Source of the DNA: Isoetes taiwanensis
Taxonomy: Eukaryota; Streptophyta; Lycopodiopsida; Isoetales; Isoetaceae
Assembly: GCA_021234155.1 (NCBI GenBank)
Contig: JAJEKV010000249.1
Coordinates: 372,001 to 436,000 of the forward strand
Direction of reading: 5' to 3'
Length of the DNA: 64,000 nt
Under the pieces are notes generated by a model that did no database searches, had not been told where the DNA came from, and worked only from the letters and a program-made list of their open reading frames with translations. Each line of letters opens with the position of its first letter. The first letter of the stretch is position 1. Shown piece by piece: positions 56,838-64,000 of the stretch. Made by a program: the position numbers and the translations under genes.

Positions 56838-56905
56838 ATCAACGTCTGGTCTAGTGGTTAGAATGGGGGGCTTGGGGGAATGACCAGAATTTAAATCCCA
56901 CAAAA
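56838..56905 (+). other. tRNA-like sequence, possible SINE head
   Basis: TGGTCTAGTGGTTAG is a good A box of a tRNA-type Pol III promoter; AGAATTTAAATCCC about 40 bp on is a weakened B box. The cloverleaf is not convincing, so a tRNA-derived SINE remnant is likelier than a tRNA gene. Confidence 0.45.
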
Positions 56906-56939
56906 AATATAATAACTTTTAAAAGCCTCCCCTTAAGGC

Positions 56940-57290
56940 CCGAGCATGCAATATGAGTCATAGGATCTTGGACCAAGGTTCAAGATCAGTTTGAACCGTA
57001 GGAAGGATCATGTAGAATATATCTAAAGCAACATCAGCCGTGCTCGAATCAACAATCAAGATTGAATCAATCTGGACCATAGGATCGATTACATATGTTA
57101 TATAGAAACTCCCCAAGTCGTAGGATCCACGCAAAGCAATATGAGCCGTAGGATTTTGGAGCGACGGTCTGGATCAAAACAACCTGGACCGTAAGATCGA
57201 TTATATATGTTACATAGAAACTCCCAAAGTCCTGTAGGCCATTGGACACGTCCAAAAGCAACGCGAGCCATAGGATCCGACTGATGATCC
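56940..57290. repeat. Imperfect direct repeats, about 112-bp period
   Basis: TGGACCATAGGATCGATTAC and TGGACCGTAAGATCGATTAT start two similar units (about 57072 and 57184) that share ATAGAAACTCCC and a GAGCCRTAGGAT end; a weaker unit precedes them. Confidence 0.6.
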
Positions 57291-57299
57291 AGATAGCGC

Positions 57300-58622
57300 A
57301 AACATAAGAATATATATATGTTATATATGGTTAGATATATAAAACAAAAAGGAAAAAATAATCTTGAATTTGATTATATTGAGCAAGGAGATGGCTTGAT
57401 GACGAACTACCATCTTTGTTGAGCCAAAAAAACCATTGGATGGTGTGCATTTTCTATTTTTCACTGGTCAAAGAAAATTTAGATCCTACCTTTGCTCAAT
57501 AGCTCAGACAACAAATGTCGTGCATTTTGAACTTGCAAATGCAATCGAGTATGTGCTTCATTCAAATTCAAACCAAAATCGTCTCCTTGCATTGTTCTTA
57601 AATGCTTGCCTCTCTCTCTGCCTGAAGAAAATCTAGCATCACACAGTCTTAATTCTAAAAATCCTATCATTCATGCTTTACTTATCCAGATTGGGGTGAT
57701 GATTGCGATGACCAAAGATTCATCATTGGCTCTTAGGCAAGGGACGTATAACTTGGATCACACTGCATAGGGAGGGGTCATAGTCGAAGAGACTTCTTCA
57801 AAAATTCACCAGAGTTGATCAATTGATACCTATTATCATTAACAGTTAGGGGTATTTGACATGCAATCCTCCAAGGCATATTGCTTTGCAATATGATCTA
57901 CTTCAATAAAAGACCATATTGTCCCACAAAATTAGTAAAGGCAGATACACTCATGTGAAGTCCTAATGGGAGGTTTTTAACTCCCACCTCCAATCAAATG
58001 CTACATGATAATTTTTCTTTCATGGCAGTCATCATATTTTGTTAGGCTTGATTTTCTGTTTTTTTTCAGCCAACATGCAATCTGGGACATCCGTCAGATT
58101 GAGATCAACGGCTAAAAACCTCTCAATTGAACTTTACGTTTGGAAATTGGCCTTAGGCCTGAGATTCTGGCAAGAAAAGACTAGCCCGCACTTGGCCAGA
58201 ACCTCAAGCCTAAGGCCATTCTCCTATCCAAAGGCTCTTCCAACCAAGGTTCTCAAAGCTTCTCAAATTACTAAGATCAGAATGATGGTACCCAAGATGC
58301 ATCAATATGAGGGAGGGCATTGGAAATATATCTTTCTTGATGTAACAATGAATTTGGCTTGGTGCACTGCCTTTATTGGCGAGATTCCAAGAACTTTTAG
58401 GAACTCCAATGAATATGCGTCTAAGTATAAATTGGGAAGGCAACCCCAAAAAATGATTAGATCCGTGGAATAAAATGGCGAAATAAATATAACCTTAGCT
58501 TTTAGATGAGACCAATTGTACCAAAAAAAAAAAAAAAGATACCAATAACACCATACGCCCGAACAAAAGCATACAAACCGGCGAGAAGCTGCAAGACGCA
58601 CGATCCGACGAGCGACCCTGCT
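57300..58622. other. Upstream region of the host gene
   Basis: No recognised gene. A 144-codon plus-strand frame at 58039-58473 has no recognisable domain. A 15-base A run lies at 58520-58535, about 90 bp before the start codon of the host gene. Confidence 0.45.
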
Positions 58623-60744
58623 ATGGCGCACAAATTCGCCTTTCTACTCTTCCCATTTCTCTTCATTGTTTCCCATGCTGCTAATTCTTTAATGGTTCCT
58701 GCTTTCATCTGGTCCAGCAGTCCCAGGTTTTTCCTTTTTCTCGTATTCCATTTCATTTGATTTCTTCTGCTTTGTTGGGAAGTTATTGCCATTTATCAGC
58801 TGATCCATAATTTGACATTGTCTGAGATGAGTACTCAATATGAATATGCCAGGTTTCCGGAATAATAGAGCCTTTTACAGTAGATTTTGTCAATGTAACC
58901 ATATGTATGGACATCAAAATGAATGAAATTGAATTGAATGAAAGCACAAGGGAAATCTTGGAAATCTGAACCTGGTTATTGGATTTTGTTCATTCACAAA
59001 AATGGGATGTATTCTTAGCTGCATAGTACCTGCAAATATTTTCTAATTTATGTGGACGCATATAGGTGTGTCCAAGATACAAGACATGATGTAGATTATC
59101 AAATATTTTCTGCAGAAGGATTATCTAATACTGTACTGCAACAAATTTCTCATTTCAACAAGATGGTATTGAGACTAGGTTTAAAGGTTATATGGTTTGT
59201 GGAATTAGTAACTGTTGATTTAACATACCTTGTTTTGTCCTTTTTATTTATAGTGCCCCAATGGAAATGCCAAAGTGCCAGAGGTAGCAGTGATATTCAT
59301 AGGTAATGAGGTATGCACTTGGATAGGAAACATAATTTCTTGTTGGATGTTAATATGGATTGTCCTGTGTTCACGTAGGAAATAATTAGCAAAAAACGAA
59401 CAATCAATTCCATAAATAATATGGCCAGGTATGTTTAATAATCTAAAATTTGCGGGCCTTTATGTTAGATGGAAATGAAAATAGTTTTGTCTCATTGAGG
59501 AAGGTCGCATAACTTCATGTAATTCATGCAGATCCCATTTTGTACATTGTCTCTAAATATATGCGATGGCTTGCTTGTTGTTCAGATGCACACTAAAGAT
59601 GTTGCTCAAGAAGGGAAATTTGTACCCAATGTTCGAAATTTATTACAGGTGACTTCTTTACTTGATGGCAGTAAGCATTAAAGCTAAATTGAAGATTTTT
59701 TTTTTTTTTTGCTTTAGGGGCACCTGCATATATACTGAAAATGTTCCTTTTGGTGATTATGTTTCTCTATTCTATCAGCTTTTCTTATTGGCATTGATTT
59801 GCAGGGCTTGATCTCTGCGTCTACCTTTTCTTTGTCACTTCCATATGTAGTACGAGATGGTAAGTCTTTAAGGGACATTTTTATGAAAGAACTGAAGAAG
59901 GAATATGATTCTCTAGCAACTATAAGAAAAGTAGTGACCCTGGGTTGTTCTGGAGAGTATGATGAATTAAATGGGGCATCTGTGCTCAAGGAAACTGAGG
60001 TCTGTATATCAGTCTGTAAATATGCAATTTATGCACAGAACAGAATATTGAAATGCTTTGGGTATTTGCACTTTATCAGAAGCATATTTTGGATATGGGA
60101 TCTAAAGTGCAATCTGACAACAAGATGGATGTTTTGGTAGTATGTCAAGACCAACCACTTGAATCTGAAGGTATTTTTTTTCGGTTGATTTGCTTATTAC
60201 ATAATTCATTAATGGCTTTTGTGGAATATTAGTAGGATCGGGTTAACTACAGGATATGATATATGCATTCCGGGATAAGGCTTACAGATAAAATAGATAG
60301 TCTCACTTAATTTCCTGCATTTGTGCACATTATGTATTTAAGTGCTCTTACTCGAATGCAAAGTTTTTGACAGTGGGCATAAGTTATGCAGAAAAGCTGT
60401 TAAATCATGTGCTTCACACATTGGAAGCTTCGAACTTGCACTACGTAGCATCTTACATGTCAGATCCTCTCTTTACTGCAAAAAATTCTAGGGAGCTGAT
60501 TGTATCTGCTCTTGCAAACAATGAGACATCTCCATATTGTGATTCTATTTGCCAAAGCAAGGCTACCTTACTTGAAGCACTGTTTGTGGTAAGTGTTGTC
60601 ATTTCTATGTCCAGATTTATTTTACTAATTCAGGTTATTTTTGTTTGACAGAGCATTGTAGTTATAATCATTTTAGTATCAGGGCTTTGCTGCATGATGG
60701 GGATTCAAGCACCGTCCAGATTTGAATCTCCCCACGAGTCTTAG
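58623..60744 (+). CDS. Plant Ac45/VOA1/BIG1-like type I membrane protein, eight exons
   Basis: Exons 58623-58726, 59066-59165, 59254-59310, 59586-59648, 59805-59999, 60080-60170, 60374-60588 and 60652-60744 join in frame with GT-AG introns to 306 codons (305 aa). An N-terminal signal peptide (HKFAFLLFPFLFIVSHAANS) is followed by VPAFIWSSSP, which recalls the start of mature Ac45. Later blocks are VPEVAVIFIGNE, FSLSLPYVV, KMDVLVVCQDQPLESE and HYVASYMSDPLF. The last exon encodes one membrane segment (SIVVIIILVSGLCCMMGI) and a short tail ending FESPHES. This layout matches plant proteins annotated as type 1 membrane proteins related to the V-ATPase accessory subunit Ac45/VOA1 and yeast BIG1, probably acting in the ER or V-ATPase assembly (inference). 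No frame defect is seen: this is the only intact host gene here. GTAAGT at 59861 is read through because the frame stays open and family-like. Confidence 0.82.
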
Positions 60745-60865
60745 AGGGAAATAGAGCACATTTTGAGATCAGTGAATGGCTTATGAATGGTGTTTAATCT
60801 TGTACGAGCTTATTTTGTTCTGCATAAAGTTCGCATTTGTAAAACTGTTTTTGGGGGGTTGTAAG

Positions 60866-60871
60866 AATAAA
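60866..60871 (+). terminator. Possible polyadenylation signal of the host gene
   Basis: AATAAA lies about 120 bp after the stop codon in a T-rich context. Confidence 0.45.
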
Positions 60872-61500
60872 GCACATTTTTTGGATGACGTTTAGGCAAA
60901 CGGGTTGTAATTTACATTTGCTAAACAGTTTTGACGTCAACCAAATATACTGCTCTTTTTAGAATGGTTTTACAACATACTTTACATCGTGTTGATATTG
61001 AGCCCAAAATCACCGGTAGTAACTCGTTCCTATAGACCAATTGGCTTGGTTAAAAAATGCCTCTGTTTTTGCCATCCTCTATAATCGCTAATCCTCTATA
61101 ATCGCTAATCCTGACCATCGAAAAAGGGCATATTCCCAATGATATGCCCTGTCCCTAAACCAGAGCCCTCCAATCTAAGTCAAGATGGGGTCAAAACCCC
61201 ATTTCCACGTCACCCTAAGGTGGATGAGGATGTATTCGATTGAAGTCAACTGCGTACATACGCACAAGTAACAAACAACTCAAACTGTTTTGCAACATAC
61301 AGTTAAACGACCATATCCGCTATGAAGCAAGTCTAAATGCATGGCCGAACCTCATTCTCTTCACGAACTGCAGACCAACGTGCTGCACATGTTACAGGAC
61401 CTCCATTGCTGCTGAAGAATGGGCTCCTATGCATCCACTGCCATTCTGCCAACAAGAAGAAAGAAACAAACAACATAATGAAGCACGGGGAGTTGAAATT
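60872..61500. other. Intergenic sequence downstream of the host gene
   Basis: No gene recognised; a short direct repeat CTCTATAATCGCTAATC occurs twice at about 61077-61110. Confidence 0.45.
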
Positions 61501-61524
61501 TAGCATGCGCTGCTGCAGCATAGG

Positions 61525-61600
61525 AGGAAGCATGGGGATTTGAACCCCCTGCCCAAAAGGCAGTTCCGGAAAACCTCAAAATCAAACACCACCACTGCCA
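61525..61600 (-). other. tRNA-like sequence, possible SINE head
   Basis: On the minus strand TGGCAGTGGTGG resembles an A box and, about 54 bp on, GGTTCAAATCC fits the B-box consensus GGTTCRANTCC exactly. The arms do not form a clear cloverleaf, so a SINE or decayed tRNA is suggested. Confidence 0.4.
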
Positions 61601-61629
61601 AACCAGACAAACACGTTGAAGCGAAACAC

Positions 61630-63150
61630 AAGCACAAGAAGGAAGAGGGCTTACAAGACAAAACGAAATCATATTTCTTGCTTTTGGCTATGGCAGAAGG
61701 AAATCGAACATGCTTTTGTCTATGGCAGAAGGAAGGATGTCGGATTCTGCATCTGTGCCCTCTCTGCCCTGAACCCTCCCAGATTAACTCCATATTTACT
61801 GCTGCCAGAATCGATTTGAAGACGCCGGTTGCCTCTGAACCCTGTCACAGTAACTCCGCCATGGCCAAGCAGCCGCCCACGGAAGAACTCCGCCATGCCC
61901 TGCCCTAACGCCCAAATTCGACACGAATCCCACTTTCCTAATACAGAAAGGGAAAAAAATGCCACACCTTATAAAACCCACACCCCATTTACTGACATCA
62001 GCATAATACTATTTTGGCATACGAATACACCCTTAAACCATGCACAATCATATGTAATACCACACCCAAACAACATTTTGGGAACTTAATTGCCCATTGA
62101 ACAAAAATGAACCCATTGAGTAGTCATGTAATGTGGAACGATAGGTAGAACGGTGCACCTCCAATCATTGCAATGCTGTCAAGGAAAGCCATGTAGGAAA
62201 AATGTGTGCAGTCAACCTAGGAAAGTCTGAGGTACAATCAACCTGATGTAGGAGGTCTTGCAGAATGTGTTCCCAATTTTCTTTCTTGTCCAGAATGTTA
62301 CCAACATGGAGAGGTGTTATGCTACATTTATGTTTTCAATCAAGCGCATGCTCAACCAGAAGTAAAAGTAGATGCTAGGTACGTTTAGGTATCCTTTTTT
62401 AGTTGGACAGTTCTTGCATGATAGAAAATATTTCTTTTGAGGCTTTAATAACACATTATAATATTCTTCAATGATTGTTATGCTTGCTTCCTATGCAAAT
62501 TGATGTGGTACAAAGTTAACATCATGACATGTTCTCCCTGGAGTTTCCAGCTTCTTGTTAAACCAATGAATTAATGAATCCATGCGTCTATACATTACCA
62601 ATTCTTAACCTTGTTGCTCTTCTTCTTGTTGCTCTATTACTATTCCCTAATGGGAATATAGCGGAAGTAATTGATATTCTAGCTTCTAAAAGCTTAAGGA
62701 CTATGAAAGCCATGAATTATAGAGTTGAATTCATTTTTGTAGAGACGAATAATTCCCTTCCGTGCCATTTCCAAGCCTAAGCCTCTTAAGACAAGCTAGT
62801 GAGCTAAGATGTAATTATCATCTAAAACCATGAGTCGGTGCTAGTTGAGCAGGAGATTGGATCCTCGAAAAGCCGAGTTCAATTGGGTGGTTGGTACATC
62901 TTAAAGTATTTATGTCCCTTTAGTTGACTTCTTTATCTGAGAATTAACTAAGTTGTCTAATTTCCTAGAAAAGCTCTTGTGTTCGTATCAATGGTATCAA
63001 ACATGTCAAGAAATTGTTATTCTCGCAAAGTCTTGATGGATAAATTTTGTAGAGCTATACTTGAGACTAGAGATTCAACTAGGCTATGCTTAAAGCCCTT
63101 AGAAGCTACTTTTCAATGAGTGGGGTTGCTCCTATATCTTTGGTGTTTCT
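61630..63150. other. Intergenic sequence, no recognised gene
   Basis: Frames up to 122 codons, none recognised. A third weak tRNA-like stretch (GTGCTAGTTGAGCAGG, then GAGTTCAATT) lies at 62836-62885. Confidence 0.4.
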
Positions 63151-63154
63151 TGCT

Positions 63155-63289
63155 CTATCCTATCCTATTCTATTCTATTCTATTCTATTCTATTCTATTC
63201 TATTCTATTCTATTCTATTCTATTCTATTCTATTCTATTCTATTCTATTCTATTCTATTCTATTCTATTCTATTCTATTCTATTCTATC
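63155..63289. repeat. (TATTC)n microsatellite
   Basis: About 26 pentamer units, nearly perfect after two CTATC variants at the start. The same unit forms the short tail of the LINE fragment at 11593-11612. Frames reading ILFYSILFYS are artefacts of this repeat. Confidence 0.95.
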
Positions 63290-63377
63290 TCATAACACTC
63301 TTTCTTGGTGTTTGTATCCATTCATGATATTCATCTTCATTTGGTGCACTTCTGGAGGCGTTTCTTTGGTGTTAGCC

Positions 63378-63402
63378 TCCTCCTCCTCCTCCTCCTCCTC
63401 TA
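63378..63402. repeat. (CTC)n microsatellite
   Basis: Eight CTC units. Confidence 0.85.
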
Positions 63403-63438
63403 CTTTTATTTGGTTGTTTGGTCACAGATCAAAGCTCT

Positions 63439-64000
63439 ATGTTTGACCTTGTTGCACTAAGTGATGTTGTTGCCTTGATGAACAAATCGCTCTTTATAAA
63501 ATTGCATGTCTTTACTCGGACCACTGTTTTCTTCCATGGCAAGCCGTCAGAGATCTTTCCAATTGGTTGTGGCATTCGGCAACGATGTCCATTGGCCCCC
63601 CTTCTCTTCAATATTGTTGTTGAAGCCTTGCAGTTGTTCCTGTTCACCACAGCAGAGGGGCTTCTACAGGGTTTGTCTATGAAAGATGGCTCGCAAGAAG
63701 TATGTAATCAATATGCAGATGACACATTTCTCTTGCCTATCACCTCTTTAGAGAATTTTGATACGACAAAGCTACTCCTAGATGCATTGTCACTGGCATC
63801 TGGTGTGCTCGTTGGCTGGCAGAAGTGCACTACTCTTTGGACCTTGGACACTCCATCATCGTCGTCGTCTATACTTGCTTATCCACGGAAGGTGCTTGCT
63901 TATAGGCAATTTACCAAATTGCTTGGTATTCCAATTGGAATTCACGTCAGGGAGCAACATGGGAAGAAATCATTAAAGGGTTGGAGAAGCATCCCTTCTG
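63439..64000 (+). pseudogene. LINE reverse transcriptase fragment, runs off window end
   Basis: A frame open from ATG at 63439 to the window end (187 codons) reads GCGIRQRCPLAPLLFNIVVE (the RT block usually GxRQGxPLSPxLF) and NQYADDTFLL, the catalytic YADD box, then LASGVLVGWQKC. This is a plant L1-type RT. Its N-terminal RT blocks and endonuclease are not found upstream, where the frame is lost and microsatellites occur, so the copy is 5'-truncated or broken. The C-terminal part lies beyond the window. Confidence 0.82.

Noticed and set aside
58039-58473. 144-codon frame upstream of the host gene
   Set aside because: No recognisable domain, no homolog elsewhere in the window, and no sign of splicing to the next gene; kept only as a mention.
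61525-61600. Functional tRNA gene
   Set aside because: The B box is good but A-box spacing is irregular and no cloverleaf with a paired acceptor stem could be drawn.
63086-63446. Frames encoding FYSILFYSIL repeats
   Set aside because: Translation of the (TATTC)n microsatellite.

Overview
This window looks like intergenic DNA from a large, repeat-rich land-plant nuclear genome. The evidence is Ty3/gypsy chromovirus elements primed by initiator tRNA-Met, plant-type GT-AG introns, LINE and CACTA-like debris, and one intact plant gene. I cannot name the species; a fern, lycophyte or conifer-like genome would fit.

Layout: (1) 1-6101, 3' part of gypsy element C (+): protease, RT, RNase H, integrase, chromodomain, 3' LTR. 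It sits in an older gypsy fragment (6102-7207, -), next to a 548-bp foldback repeat (7216-7763). (2) 7764-15423, mostly unrecognised sequence with a LINE 3' fragment, an array of five hairpins with a shared loop, tandem repeats and CACTA-like subterminal repeats. (3) 15424-28232, element A (-), complete with 5-bp target duplication GCTGT. (4) 28238-30304, unrecognised, with two related long hairpins. (5) 30310-43351, element B (+), same family as A, target duplication AAATT. (6) 43357-43730, CACTA-like terminus. (7) 43895-56500, element D (+), same LTR family as C, target duplication GACCT, pol apparently missing, with a 2.6-kb solo LTR nested inside. (8) 56501-58500, degenerate repeats. (9) 58623-60744, an intact eight-exon host gene for a 305-aa type I membrane protein of the Ac45/VOA1/BIG1-like class. 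(10) 60745-64000, SINE-like and LINE fragments and a (TATTC)n microsatellite.

Main discovery: elements A, B and D carry, between the primer binding site and gag, a gene for a histone H3-like protein. In A and B it starts with an almost exact H3 tail (ARTKQT-Y-RK), continues through about 250 residues of charged low-complexity sequence, and ends, clearest in A, in an H3 histone fold that aligns without gaps to H3 residues 49-135. It is followed by conserved long hairpins and then a second accessory ORF (ORF2, about 500 aa) of unknown function, then gag-pol. The integrase of A, B and C ends in a chromodomain, a fold that in other proteins reads methylated H3 tails. So one element encodes both an H3-like protein and a possible H3 reader. 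I know of no described retrotransposon with this arrangement. All copies here are damaged (frameshifts, CAG-to-TAG stops, deletions), so active relatives must be sought elsewhere in the genome.
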